The notes: generated from the letters alone by a model not told the origin. Shown: positions 41,927-51,111, counted from the first letter of the stretch. The stretch: DNA of 64,000 bases from Verrucomicrobiota bacterium (GCA_025360015.1 JANYCZ010000024.1:1-64000); one strand, 5' to 3'. Numbers and translations are program-made.

Positions 41927-42367
41927 TCAATGCATGGCGTGCCACGTCAGGGAGTGATGGTCCAGGCCTTCGGCGTCAGCCTGCAGCGCAGATGCCGCAA
42001 CAGCACCGCAGCCAACGAGCACGACGACGGGGAAGATGACGATGAGCATGGGCAGCAGCATGATGAAGGCCAACGGGCCGAGGATGAGGCTCAGCGCGAT
42101 GGTTTCCCAGCCAAACTGCTTCAGGTGGAGACCGACGGGAGGACGGCCCTGCTGGCCGCTCTCCACAAAAAGGTGCTCCTGGCGGAGCCAGACGAGCAGG
42201 GGGCGCAGGGCCTGACGGAAGGGCCGCAGGAAGGTGGCCTTCATCCGGCGGAGCTGCCAGACGCGGTGGAGATTGCGGGTGACGAAACGCGCTTCGGCGT
42301 TGTGGGCGGTGGCGGCTTGCTGAAACGAGGCCGCCTGTCCTCGTTGAGGTTCAGGGATCGTGTTCAT
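41927..42367 (-). CDS. Membrane protein, hypothetical
   Basis: A 146-aa protein with one strongly hydrophobic C-terminal region (LGPLAFIMLLPMLIVIFP, VVVLVGCGAVAASAL) that may form two transmembrane segments. The N-terminal half is basic and soluble (RNLHRVWQLRRMKATF). I do not recognise the family. It converges on the VTT gene and is preceded by a long leader region in which a small Cys-rich frame occurs. Confidence 0.58.
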   Translation of the reverse strand: MNTIPEPQRGQAASFQQAATAHNAEARFVTRNLHRVWQLRRMKATFLRPFRQALRPLLVWLRQEHLFVESGQQGRPPVGLHLKQFGWETIALSLILGPLAFIMLLPMLIVIFPVVVLVGCGAVAASALQADAEGLDHHSLTWHAMH

Positions 42368-42791
42368 AGGTTTGGATGCTTTCCTATCAACTATAACGAA
42401 CACCGCAGCCGCATTCTTGACAAAAACTCGCCAAACTTCAGCTGTCCCGGCCATGCAATGAGCAGGCCCTGCACCCGGCACAGAGGGCGCAGGTGACCGT
42501 GTGCGGACTTTCCAGGCACTTGGGGCAATGAACGCAGAGCATGCAAAACGGGCGCTGAGAGCCCGCCACGGGGGGTGTGCAGGAAAGTCTTCCAGCGGCG
42601 CTGTTGGACCCAGAACATGCCCTTGATGAGCGTGTCTGCATGGATTCCAAAACATTCGTTTTCATGAGGGCGCGGGTGAAGGACCGCATGCATCGTTCCG
42701 AACAGAAAAACGCGCTATTGGCAGACCTGCCAATACGACGAACTTTTTTCGTCCCGTTGCACATTCGCCGCTCCTGCGCACCTTTGCATGC
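42368..42791. other. Intergenic region upstream of FHA-LuxR gene
   Basis: About 420 bp between the divergent membrane protein and FHA-LuxR genes. It contains the possible Cys-rich frame on the minus strand and the short inverted repeat GCATGCATGC near the right end, close to the FHA start. No promoter is identifiable with confidence. Confidence 0.45.
42438..42662 (-). CDS. Possible small cysteine-rich protein
   Basis: Reading on the minus strand from the ATG at 42662 gives a frame of about 74 residues ending with two cysteine clusters: CMLCVHCPKC and CALCAGCRAC, each C-x2-C-x2-C-x2-C, separated by eight residues. Third-position GC of the last 40 codons looks coding-like. A competing frame on the same strand overlaps it. 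It could be a zinc-ribbon or metal-binding protein upstream of the membrane protein gene. Support is limited. Confidence 0.35.
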   Translation of the reverse strand, partial: KTNVLESMQTRSSRACSGSNSAAGRLSCTPPVAGSQRPFCMLCVHCPKCLESPHTVTCALCAGCRACSLHGRDS

Positions 42792-43673
42792 ATGCCAGTG
42801 AATGCCGGGACGAGTGACCAACCAGCCTGTTTGAAATGGAGTGGCGGAGAGCACACGCTTGTGGGCCCGTGCTTCATCGGCCGCCGCTCGGACAACGACA
42901 TTCCGATCAACAATGTTCAGGCTTCACGGCGGCATGCGGTGCTGATGAATTTGAACGACGACTGGTGGATCAATGACCTGGGAAGCCGCAACGGCGTCAA
43001 TGTGAACGGCATGCGCCTCAGCAGCGCCCGCCGTCTGCGGAACGGAGATGAAATCCGCATCGCCAATCAGCGTCTGACTTTTTACAACGCGGAGCAGCAT
43101 GCTGCGCACCACAGCTCCATCGTGGGCAAGACCACCGAGTACGCACCGCAGACCCTGAGCGACGCACCCCGCCCCGCCGAAGCGTGCGAGCTGCTCATCG
43201 TGACGGAAAAAGGTGAGATCCTTGAAGGCGACAAGGCCGCGCACTGGTTCTTTGGCAAAGGACTGGAGCGCGCGCCTGGCGCTGCTCATTACTTTCTGCC
43301 ACCCTCCATCCGCCAGTGGCTGCAGCAGCTCGCTGATGTGAGCAAGAAGGCCGCTCCTCCACTGGAACTGGAACAGGGGGGGCACCGCATCCTACTTTCG
43401 CTCGCCCGCTGCAAAGATGACCGCTTCTATCTGCTGGTGCGTGAGGAGTCCTCAAATCATTTCATTGAACGTCTGCGGACACTTGATCTCACCGTCCGTG
43501 AGTCCGAGGTCATGTACTGGGTGTATGAAGGCAAGAGCAATCCGGAGATCGCGCAGATTCTTGACCGGACACTGCACACGGTGAACCGGCACATTGAGAA
43601 CATTTTCAAAAAGCTCGTGGTGGACAACCGGCACAAGGCCATCAAAGCCGTGAAGGAACGTCTGGGGCTGTGA
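42792..43673 (+). CDS. FHA-domain LuxR-type transcriptional regulator
   Basis: A 293-aa regulator. An N-terminal FHA domain (residues about 20-100) has GRRSDNDI, SRRHAVL and DLGSRNGVNVNG, the phosphothreonine-binding signature. A middle segment of about 110 residues follows (PAS-like or unclassified, with ELLIVTEKGEILEGD). A C-terminal LuxR/GerE HTH (228-290) begins LTVRESEVMYWVYEGKSNPEIA and contains TLHTVNRHIENIFKKL. FHA fused to LuxR HTH suggests control by Ser/Thr phosphorylation. No kinase gene is adjacent. The promoter is not evident. Confidence 0.9.
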   Translation: MPVNAGTSDQPACLKWSGGEHTLVGPCFIGRRSDNDIPINNVQASRRHAVLMNLNDDWWINDLGSRNGVNVNGMRLSSARRLRNGDEIRIANQRLTFYNAEQHAAHHSSIVGKTTEYAPQTLSDAPRPAEACELLIVTEKGEILEGDKAAHWFFGKGLERAPGAAHYFLPPSIRQWLQQLADVSKKAAPPLELEQGGHRILLSLARCKDDRFYLLVREESSNHFIERLRTLDLTVRESEVMYWVYEGKSNPEIAQILDRTLHTVNRHIENIFKKLVVDNRHKAIKAVKERLGL

Positions 43674-43704
43674 AACGAAATCCCGTGATTCGTCTCACAG
43701 CAAT

Positions 43705-43724
43705 GAACGCGACCGTTCGCGTTC
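43705..43724. terminator. Hairpin between convergent genes
   Basis: GAACGCGA and TCGCGTTC form an 8-bp perfect stem with a CCGT loop. It lies between the FHA-LuxR gene and the converging DUF1080 gene, at the 3' end of both. No U-tract. Confidence 0.5.
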
Positions 43725-43727
43725 GTG

Positions 43728-44705
43728 CTACTTCACCACCGGACGCAGCACCATGTTGCGGAAGTCCACGTTCGTGTGGTCGCCCTGCAGGTAGATCGGG
43801 CCTGGCTTGAATTCATCACTGCTGATAGCACCGCCGGTGCAGCCCAGCACGGGAGCGTTGTCGATGATGGTCTTGCCATTGAGGATCACGGTGAGGTGGC
43901 GGTCCACCAGGGTGATGTCGAGCGTCTGCCATTCGCCAAGGGGCTTTTCGGCAGCGACACTCGGGGTGATGCGGCTGTAAAGCGCGCCCATGTGATGTGA
44001 ATCCAGCGGCTGGCCATAGCTTTCCATGACCTGCACTTCATAAATGCCGCGGAGATAGATGCCGCTGTTGCTGCCTTCCTGGGTGCGCACTTCGGTCTTC
44101 AGATTGAAGTCTTCGAACTCGGCGTCCGTGCGCAGATTGCCAAAGTGCTTGTCCTTGGCCTTCACCACGCGGTTTTCCAATACGCCATCGACAACGCTCC
44201 AGCCGTTATCGACACCTTCCTTGAGCAGACGCCAGCCGCTGAGGTCCTTGCCATTCAGGAGCTGGACGGGCTCGCCAAACTTCACCTTCGCGAGATCGGG
44301 TGCTGGGGGCACAGCAGGGATGCGATTGCCGATGAACTCGGCGGCCTTGCCGACTTCTTTGCCTGCGGCGTTTTTGTTGGAGGTCGTGAGCTTAAGAACG
44401 TCGCCTTCGGCCTTGGCCGTGATCGTTTCGGTGGCGGCCAGCTTGCCTTCCTTGTTCTTCTGCTCGCGCGTCACGATCAAGGTGTCGCCATCGACCTTGG
44501 TGCTGGTGGTCGGTGTCACACTGCCGCCACCCCAGAGCACGCTGGAGCTGAGAGCACCGTCTTTGGATTCCACGCCGAGCCAGCCTGCGCCACCGCCTGG
44601 GATGGTGAGCGCCCAGCGGCCGATGAAGGGATTGTCAGCGGCATTCAGAAGGGAGCCGAGACTGAACACGGCGGCGATGGTGAGAGGGCGGAGCGCTAGT
44701 AGCAT
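43728..44705 (-). CDS. Secreted DUF1080 protein with N-terminal beta domain
   Basis: A 325-aa protein with signal peptide (to about residue 22). Residues 25-130 form a separate beta domain (FIGRWALTIPGGGAGWLGVES, and strands such as VDGDTLIVTRE), then a standard DUF1080 domain: FGEPVQLLNGKDLSGWRL, NGWSVVDGVLENRV, NLKTEVRTQEGSNSGIYLRG, YEVQVMES, and HLTVILNGKTIIDN. Last gene of the minus-strand set with the hydrolase and pheA (35 bp after the hydrolase stop). Glycoside-directed activity is inferred from the family only. Confidence 0.87.
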   Translation of the reverse strand: MLLALRPLTIAAVFSLGSLLNAADNPFIGRWALTIPGGGAGWLGVESKDGALSSSVLWGGGSVTPTTSTKVDGDTLIVTREQKNKEGKLAATETITAKAEGDVLKLTTSNKNAAGKEVGKAAEFIGNRIPAVPPAPDLAKVKFGEPVQLLNGKDLSGWRLLKEGVDNGWSVVDGVLENRVVKAKDKHFGNLRTDAEFEDFNLKTEVRTQEGSNSGIYLRGIYEVQVMESYGQPLDSHHMGALYSRITPSVAAEKPLGEWQTLDITLVDRHLTVILNGKTIIDNAPVLGCTGGAISSDEFKPGPIYLQGDHTNVDFRNMVLRPVVK

Positions 44706-44740
44706 AATGAGGCAAGTTGAAGGATTGAGTTGGGCGTGGA

Positions 44741-45754
44741 TTAACGGGATGATTTGTGCTGATCCTTCACACAGTCGGGATCGGCAGGAGTGGGCGAGCC
44801 GGTTTGATCGACGGGATGATTGAACAGGTACTGCCAGACGGCTTCGTGGATGAATTTGCCATCCTTGTCCTTCACGGCCGCGCCGCCGGGGACCACTGAG
44901 CTGTGGGCGCGTTTGTCATCGCCTTTGACATCGGCAGTGGTGATGAGACGGCGGGTGTTTTGAAAGGGTGGGGCGCTGATATCTACGTCCACAATGGGTC
45001 CGAACTGATTCAAGCCCATCATCTCCCAGGAGCGGCAGTAGTGATCGTCCTTCCAGCCGCTGTCCAGCACATGGCTGAAGCCGAAGATGCGATGCGCGGG
45101 TGTTGCGGAAGGCAGTGACTGCCAGCTGTCGTAGTTGTCACGCGGGCCGCAGAAGCAGACCACGCGATCCACCTTCTGATGCTTCGCGAAGCGGGCCGCA
45201 GTCGTGGCGCCATGCGAGGCACCCGAGACGATCACCTTGTTCCAGCGGAGGCCTTTGCCGTCTTCGCTGATGAACTGCTCCCACTTGCCCTCGGGATGTT
45301 CTTTGGCGAGCCATTTCACGAACTGAAACGAGCGCTCCGTCATGCCGTCTGGCTGCGGAATGCTGACGAGGTCGCTGTGATCCTCGCCCGTCGTCGCTTC
45401 GAGGCGGATGTCTCCCAGCACTTTGCCGCTGTCACGTTTGTCTGAAGGGATGATGCCGAACCACTTGTTGGCATAGTGCGGCTGGATGGCGTGCAGGCCG
45501 TAGCTGTTGAGGCGCTCGAACAAGGGTGCGCTGTGGCCCATGAGCCAGATCACCAGCTTGCCCTGGGACTTCACGCTGGTATCGACGCTGGCGTTTTGCA
45601 GGTCCTGCGGCTTGCCCTTCTTGTCGGTGAAGACGAAGTCGATTTCCGGATGCTCCTTGGCACGGGGATCAATTTCGCTGGCTCGTTTTGAGATGGTGGG
45701 TGCGGCGTTGAGGCTGACGGACAAGGCCAGCAGGCAGGAGAGGATGGTCTTCAT
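44741..45754 (-). CDS. Secreted alpha/beta hydrolase (BPSS1187-like)
   Basis: A 337-aa protein with signal peptide (MKTILSCLLALSVSLNAA). The nucleophile elbow is VSGASHG (Ser180 in GASHG). LVIWLMGHSAPLF is the preceding strand and oxyanion segment; SHVLDSGWKDDHYC may hold acid and base residues. Short family related to BPSS1187-like hydrolases of unknown specificity. It starts 8 bp after the pheA stop and precedes the DUF1080 gene, so it belongs to the same transcription unit. Confidence 0.78.
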   Translation of the reverse strand: MKTILSCLLALSVSLNAAPTISKRASEIDPRAKEHPEIDFVFTDKKGKPQDLQNASVDTSVKSQGKLVIWLMGHSAPLFERLNSYGLHAIQPHYANKWFGIIPSDKRDSGKVLGDIRLEATTGEDHSDLVSIPQPDGMTERSFQFVKWLAKEHPEGKWEQFISEDGKGLRWNKVIVSGASHGATTAARFAKHQKVDRVVCFCGPRDNYDSWQSLPSATPAHRIFGFSHVLDSGWKDDHYCRSWEMMGLNQFGPIVDVDISAPPFQNTRRLITTADVKGDDKRAHSSVVPGGAAVKDKDGKFIHEAVWQYLFNHPVDQTGSPTPADPDCVKDQHKSSR

Positions 45755-45762
45755 AATGTGGT

Positions 45763-46596
45763 TCAGGATTCGAAGCGAAGGTCGGCGGAGTAGGTGCCTA
45801 CGCTGCGGATTGTCGCGCCATCGGCCCGCGTTTGATTGAGGGCCTTTTGCACGCGCGGATCGGCGGTGGAGCCTTCGATCTCGATATAGAAGCGGTACTT
45901 GTTTGGCTGGCCACGGATCGGACGCGATTCAAGACGCTTCATGTTGATGCTGTTCTCGCTCAAGGGTGTGAGGAAACGGCAGAGGCTGCCAGGGCGGTCC
46001 GGCAGCTCGACGATGAGAGCGGTGCGGTTGTGCTCAAGCGACGGCGTGTTCGCCAAGTGTCCGATGAGATAGAACTGCGTGATGTTTGGCACCTCGCCTG
46101 CGATTGGGAAGTGCAGGATCTGCAAGCCATGCCGCTCCGCGTTTTGACGTGGGCCGATGGCGGCGGCTCCAGGCGTGGCGACGACTTTTTCTGCGGCTTT
46201 CGCCGTGCTCGGCTCCACCACGCGCTTCACATCGGGATAGTGTGCTTTGAGCCAGTCGTCGCCGTGATAAAAGGGCATTGCATGGGAATGAATGGAGGTG
46301 ATGGACTCCCCTGCCCGGCCGAGCAGCGCCAGCTTCACATCCAGCGTCAGTTCTTCGCGAATGTACAAGGTGCTGCGTGTGTCCACCAGCCGGTCCACGG
46401 TGTCGATGATGAAACCACCGGAGGAGTTTTCGATGGGCACGATGCCCAGTGAGTCCGGATTCGTGGCGAGGAAATCAAACACGTCCCCCACGTTGTCCCG
46501 CAGGCTGACCGCCAGGCCGGGAAAACGCATCTGCGTGATCAGATGCGAAAAACTGCCCTCGGGACCGAGGCAGGCGATGGTTGGCGGGGGAGTCAT
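45763..46596 (-). CDS. pheA: Prephenate dehydratase
   Basis: A 277-aa monofunctional prephenate dehydratase of phenylalanine biosynthesis. PDT domain: CLGPEGSFS, then VPIENSSGG, IHSHAMPFYH and STAKAAEKV with AAIGPRQNAE. A C-terminal ACT domain has the phenylalanine-binding ESRPIRG motif (allosteric feedback). The usual TRF motif reads TQF (Thr173-Gln174-Phe175), a substitution in the active-site arginine position. No chorismate mutase domain is fused. The start is the ATG giving MTPPPTIACLG; the extended frame would overlap the divergent pbpC start. Confidence 0.92.
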   Translation of the reverse strand: MTPPPTIACLGPEGSFSHLITQMRFPGLAVSLRDNVGDVFDFLATNPDSLGIVPIENSSGGFIIDTVDRLVDTRSTLYIREELTLDVKLALLGRAGESITSIHSHAMPFYHGDDWLKAHYPDVKRVVEPSTAKAAEKVVATPGAAAIGPRQNAERHGLQILHFPIAGEVPNITQFYLIGHLANTPSLEHNRTALIVELPDRPGSLCRFLTPLSENSINMKRLESRPIRGQPNKYRFYIEIEGSTADPRVQKALNQTRADGATIRSVGTYSADLRFES

Positions 46597-46680
46597 GCGG
46601 GCCGTGCATGCTGCGCTGCTGGGGGCCACGGTCAAGAACACCGCGCTGGATTTAATCGCGCCCCTCGCGTTCCTTTTCAC

Positions 46681-48936
46681 ATGCACCGCCGCTGGAAAAC
46701 CATTCTCATCACCCTGCTCGCGCTGGCGGCCAGTGGCTGGTGGGGACTGCCGTGGCTGCTACCGTTGCCAGAGGCACTGCTGCAAGCGCCGCCATCCTCC
46801 ACGCTGTATCTCGCCCGCGACGGCACGCCGCTGCGGCATCTGCTGAACGAAGACGGCACGCGCTCCGCACCGCCGGTGCTGTATGCGGAGATTCCGCCCA
46901 CGCTTGTGCACGCGCTGCTCGCGGCGGAGGACAAACGCTTCTTCTCGCACGGCGGCATCGACCTCCTCGCTGTGATGCGTGCCGGGTGGGACAATGCGCG
47001 CAGCGGGCACATCGTTTCCGGTGCTTCGACGATCCACCAGCAGCTCATCAAGAATACGACGCCGCAATCCGGCAGGCGCACGCTGGGGATCAAAATCGCT
47101 GAAGCACTGCGCGCGCGCCGTCTGGCGATGTCATGGAGCCAAGAGGACGTGCTGGCGGCTTATGCGAACCGCGTTTCCTTTGGCAATCTCGTGACCGGGG
47201 CCGCCACGGCAGCGTCAGGCTATTTCCACAAGCCGCTGGGTGATCTCACGCCTGCTGAGTGTGCGCTGCTGGCCGCGCTGCCGCAGTCTCCGGCGAGGCT
47301 GAACCCGTTTCGAAATCTGGAGGGAGTGCTGCCGCGCCAGCGGCGCATTCTGGACAAGATGCACGAACTGCACTCGCTCGATGACGAGCAGCATCGCGTA
47401 GCATTGGAGCAGAAGATCGTGCTGCAACGTTTCAGTGGCGGGTTTGAAGCCCCGCATGCGGTTGAGATGCTGCGTGGAGCAGGGCACGGAGGGACGATCC
47501 ACACCACGCTCAATGCGACGCTGCAGCAGCAGGTGGAGACGATTATTGCGCAGCGGTTGGAGATGCTCAAAGGCCGTCATGTCACGCATGCGGCGGTGGT
47601 GGTGATCGAAAACGCGAGCGGGGCGGTGCTGGCGCTGGCGGGTTCACGGGATTTCTTCGCGCAGGATGGAGGACAGCTTAATGGCGCCTGGGCAGCGCAT
47701 TCGCCGGGATCGGCGATGAAGCCATTCACCTATGAACTCGCTTTTGAGCGCGGTGCCACGCCGGCGAGCATCGTGGCTGATCTGCCAGTGGAGTTTGGCA
47801 CTGCGTCTGGAACGTATCGGCCTGAGAATTTTTCGCTGCGCAGCTACGGGCCGATGACGTATCGCTACGCGCTGGGGAACTCGCTGAACATTTCGGCAGT
47901 GCGGGTGCTGGATTCGATCGGCGGAGCGGAGACGCTGCTGCCGAAGCTGCGCGAACTCGGCCTCAGCACGCTCACAGAAGATGCGGCGCACTACGGCCTC
48001 GGATTGACCATCGGCAATGCTTCAGTGCGCCTGATCGAACTCGCTAATGCCTATGCCTGCCTGGCAAGACTGGGGAAGTTCAAACCGTGGACGCTTCTGC
48101 GAGATGCGCCTGCTGTGGAGGAGCGCCGGTTGCTGCGCGAAAATGAAAGCTGGTTCATCGCGGATATTCTCAGTGACAACCAGGCGCGTGAGATGGCCTT
48201 CGGGAGCTGGTCGGTGCTGCGGCTGCCGTTCAGGTGCGCCGTCAAAACCGGCACGAGTTCCACCTTTCGCGACAACTGGACGCTCGGCTACACGCCTGAG
48301 TTTACGGTGGGTGTTTGGGTGGGCAATTTCGACAACACGCCGATGCAAGATGTCAGCGGGGTAACGGGCGCGGGGCCGATCTTTCGGGATGTGATGCTGC
48401 ATTTGCATGAGAAACATCCGGCCACGTGGTTTGCGACGCCGAAGGACCTTGTGCGGGCGAGGATTGACCCGCGCACGGGCAAACGGCTGACGCCGCAGAC
48501 GCCGCCTGCGCGGGTGAGCCGCGAGGAGTTTTTCATGAGTGGCAAGCTTCCACCCGTGGCGCAAGCGAGTGACTATGATGCGAAGGGGCGTGCGATTTTA
48601 CCGCGTGAATACGCCGCGTGGATTAGCAGCAGCGCGAACTGGTTCGGCGATCTCGTCACCACGACCGAGACCGAGGACAGGCCGGTGCTGCGCATCACCC
48701 ATCCGATTCCCGGCACCGTTGTTATTCTTGATCCTGACATTCGCAACCATGGCAGCCGTCTGCTGCTGCAGGCTACGGGGGCGAGTCAAGCGCGCTGGAG
48801 TTGCAAGACTCTTGAGCTCCGCAACGAAGGCGTTCACACTTTCGCCATGCTCAAGCCTGGGAGGCATGAGATTGAAGCAAGGGATGAGACGAATGTTTTG
48901 AGTGCGAAGACGTTTGTGATTGTGCAGGAGGAGTAG
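46681..48936 (+). CDS. pbpC: Penicillin-binding protein 1C
   Basis: A 751-aa bifunctional class A PBP (PBP1C type). N-terminal transmembrane segment (about residues 8-26), then glycosyltransferase family 51 with catalytic Glu83 (AAEDKRFFSHGG) and QQLIKNT. Transpeptidase: active serine Ser344 and Lys347 in SPGSAMKPF, then SLN-like GNSLNISAV, and KTGTSSTFRD. The C-terminus has a BiPBP_C-like beta domain (ITHPIPGTVVILDPDI). It polymerises and cross-links peptidoglycan on the outer face of the inner membrane. It is divergent from pheA, and its 3' end faces the DMT gene with 4 bp between stops. Confidence 0.95.
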   Translation: MHRRWKTILITLLALAASGWWGLPWLLPLPEALLQAPPSSTLYLARDGTPLRHLLNEDGTRSAPPVLYAEIPPTLVHALLAAEDKRFFSHGGIDLLAVMRAGWDNARSGHIVSGASTIHQQLIKNTTPQSGRRTLGIKIAEALRARRLAMSWSQEDVLAAYANRVSFGNLVTGAATAASGYFHKPLGDLTPAECALLAALPQSPARLNPFRNLEGVLPRQRRILDKMHELHSLDDEQHRVALEQKIVLQRFSGGFEAPHAVEMLRGAGHGGTIHTTLNATLQQQVETIIAQRLEMLKGRHVTHAAVVVIENASGAVLALAGSRDFFAQDGGQLNGAWAAHSPGSAMKPFTYELAFERGATPASIVADLPVEFGTASGTYRPENFSLRSYGPMTYRYALGNSLNISAVRVLDSIGGAETLLPKLRELGLSTLTEDAAHYGLGLTIGNASVRLIELANAYACLARLGKFKPWTLLRDAPAVEERRLLRENESWFIADILSDNQAREMAFGSWSVLRLPFRCAVKTGTSSTFRDNWTLGYTPEFTVGVWVGNFDNTPMQDVSGVTGAGPIFRDVMLHLHEKHPATWFATPKDLVRARIDPRTGKRLTPQTPPARVSREEFFMSGKLPPVAQASDYDAKGRAILPREYAAWISSSANWFGDLVTTTETEDRPVLRITHPIPGTVVILDPDIRNHGSRLLLQATGASQARWSCKTLELRNEGVHTFAMLKPGRHEIEARDETNVLSAKTFVIVQEE

Positions 48937-48940
48937 TCCC

Positions 48941-49837
48941 TCACACCACCACGAGCACGATGGCGCTCATCATCAGCAGGGCGCCGGCCAGACGCCAGCG
49001 CATTACGGTGGGGCCGAGGTGCTGCTCGGCATTGACGAACCAATGGCCGATCATCCAGACGAGAGCGACGCTGAGCAGGCCGCGCGAGGCGTAGACGATG
49101 TTCGCCGAGGTGGCCTTGCCAAAGACGGCGATGGTGCTGACGAAGATCATGCTCTGGGTGCCGAGCAGCACCGCCCCACCAACGAGCCATGGCCAGGCCT
49201 GCGGGCGAATGGCGCTCAGCGGTGCGGAAAAACGAAAGATGAGGCCGAAGGAAAGCAGCGCATTGATCCAGAAGATGCAGGGCAGCAGGCGGCCGACACC
49301 CCAATAGGGGCCCCACTTCTGCACGAGCACATCAAACACGGCAAAGGCGACCGCACCGACGCCACCGGCAACGAAGGTGATGAGCAGATTGCGCGGAGGC
49401 TGGCCGGCGTCCTTGCGATTTAGGAAGGTGATGCCCAGCACGCTCAGAAAGGCAGCGATCCATAGTTTTAGGCCGACGGCCTCACCGATCAGCAGCGGGG
49501 TGAAGAAGGCGACGAGGATGACTTTCAACCCAAATACAGGCACGGCGACGGAGACATCCCCCTTTTCCAGTGCCAGAAACTGCGAGATCTGACCGACGAA
49601 GAGGCACATGGCGATGACGCCGGGCTGCCACAGCATGTCTCTTTCCACCGGTGGGCCACCGAGCAGCCAGAGGAAGGAAAAGAGCCCCGCGACGATCAAA
49701 TTTGCGACAAAGGTGGTACGCCAGAGGCCGACGCCGAGGTCGCTGGAGCGTTTCAGCACGAGCGCCCCAAAGGCATACAGGAGGGCGGCAATGAGCGGAA
49801 AAAGCGTGGTGGCGAAGGCTGGGGACACGCGCGCCAT
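48941..49837 (-). CDS. EamA/DMT-type transporter
   Basis: A 298-aa membrane protein with about ten transmembrane segments in two five-helix repeats, typical of the drug/metabolite transporter (EamA) superfamily. Internal repeats are visible: FPLIAALLYAFGALVLKRS and FVAGGVGAVAFAVFDVLVQK. Substrate is unknown. The ATG at 49837 is used; a TTG eight codons upstream is also possible. It is divergent from pfkA. Confidence 0.8.
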   Translation of the reverse strand: MARVSPAFATTLFPLIAALLYAFGALVLKRSSDLGVGLWRTTFVANLIVAGLFSFLWLLGGPPVERDMLWQPGVIAMCLFVGQISQFLALEKGDVSVAVPVFGLKVILVAFFTPLLIGEAVGLKLWIAAFLSVLGITFLNRKDAGQPPRNLLITFVAGGVGAVAFAVFDVLVQKWGPYWGVGRLLPCIFWINALLSFGLIFRFSAPLSAIRPQAWPWLVGGAVLLGTQSMIFVSTIAVFGKATSANIVYASRGLLSVALVWMIGHWFVNAEQHLGPTVMRWRLAGALLMMSAIVLVVV

Positions 49838-49947
49838 TAACACGCGTGCGCAGGGTAGCAAGTGCGAGGAATTTCGCCACCGTCAGCCGTCACTTGCCAC
49901 GCGCTGAGTACTCGCTAAGCAGATATTCCCCCCATTTTCTTTTTCCC

Positions 49948-51096
49948 ATGAGCGTCCCTTTTCCCGAACAATCCGTCGCCGTCCTCTTCAGCGGTGGTGA
50001 CTCCCCCGGCATGAATGCCTTCCTGCGCGCCATCGTGCGTCTGGGCCTGAACCGTGAAAAAGTCGCCGTGCTCGGCATTCGAGACGGCTACCGCGGCCTG
50101 GTCCGTACCGCACGTGCCGTCAATGACGATCCGGAGGCCCTGGTGCGGCTGAAACAGGACGTCGCCGCCCACACCGGACGTGCGGGCCTGATCTCCGAGC
50201 AACTGCACGTCATCCAGATGGACCACGCCAGCGTGAGCGGCATCATGGGCAAAGGGGGCACCATCCTCGGCTCCGCGCGCTGTCTGGAATTCCACGAGAA
50301 AAAAGTGCGTGACAGCGTCATCAAGCTTCTCAAGAACCTCAAAGTGCGCGCGCTGGTCGTCGTGGGTGGGGATGGCTCGCTCACGGGCGCGCGGTTGCTG
50401 GCGGAAGAAAGCGACCTGCGCGTCATCGGCATTCCCGCCACCATTGATAACGATCTGCAATTCACCGACATGGCGCTGGGCGTCGATACGGCGGTCAACA
50501 CGCTGGTCTGGGCGGTGGATCACTTCATCGACACTGCCCGCAGCCACCGCCGCGTGATGGTGCTGGAAACGATGGGCCGTGCGAGCGGCGACCTGGCCCG
50601 CATGGCCGGCCTTGCCTCGGGAGCAGAGATGATCATCACCCCAGAAGCGGGCCCGCTGAACGAAGAGGCCATGAAGAAGCTCGCGGCCAAGATCGAAGGC
50701 GCGATGACGCGCGGACGCGGCCACGCCATCGTGCTGGTGGCGGAAGGTGTGGAGTTTGACCCGCCGCAGAAGCGCAACCGGGCCTACGTGCTGATGGATG
50801 CCTTCCAGCAGTACTTCCAGCGTGCCGGGGCCCCCTTCCCTGATCTCGAAGTGCGTCCGTCCGTGCTCGGCCATTTGCAGCGCGGCGGCCACACCACACC
50901 GCAGGACTGCCTGCTGGCCGCACGGTTTGCGGATTGTGCCTGGGACAGCATTCAGAAGCCCGACGGCGGAAGTGGCATCACCGCACTGCGGAAGAACGTC
51001 ATCGAAATCGTCCCTTACGGGGAGCCCGACATGCCTGAGCGTGCGGAGTTCTCCCGTGAGATGGAGCGGTTGCATGATGATTTGAGTTCGTGGTAG
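49948..51096 (+). CDS. pfkA: 6-phosphofructokinase
   Basis: A 382-aa phosphofructokinase forming fructose 1,6-bisphosphate. SGGDSPGMNA is the nucleotide-binding loop; VVGGDGSLTGA (GGDGS, ATP-type rather than GGDD of PPi enzymes) follows, and PATIDND holds the catalytic aspartate. LETMGRASGDLA is the substrate-binding MGR motif. The position before TIDND is Ala, not Lys as in PPi-type enzymes, which supports ATP use. Length is slightly above the classic 320 aa. The ATG start is preceded by a pyrimidine-rich leader. The gene stands alone. Confidence 0.94.
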   Translation: MSVPFPEQSVAVLFSGGDSPGMNAFLRAIVRLGLNREKVAVLGIRDGYRGLVRTARAVNDDPEALVRLKQDVAAHTGRAGLISEQLHVIQMDHASVSGIMGKGGTILGSARCLEFHEKKVRDSVIKLLKNLKVRALVVVGGDGSLTGARLLAEESDLRVIGIPATIDNDLQFTDMALGVDTAVNTLVWAVDHFIDTARSHRRVMVLETMGRASGDLARMAGLASGAEMIITPEAGPLNEEAMKKLAAKIEGAMTRGRGHAIVLVAEGVEFDPPQKRNRAYVLMDAFQQYFQRAGAPFPDLEVRPSVLGHLQRGGHTTPQDCLLAARFADCAWDSIQKPDGGSGITALRKNVIEIVPYGEPDMPERAEFSREMERLHDDLSSW

Positions 51097-51111
51097 GAGA
51101 CGGAGGGAACC

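Noticed and set aside
41930-42496. 188-aa plus-strand frame opposite the membrane protein gene
   Set aside because: The minus-strand frame has a hydrophobic membrane segment and better coding character; the plus frame looks like its shadow.
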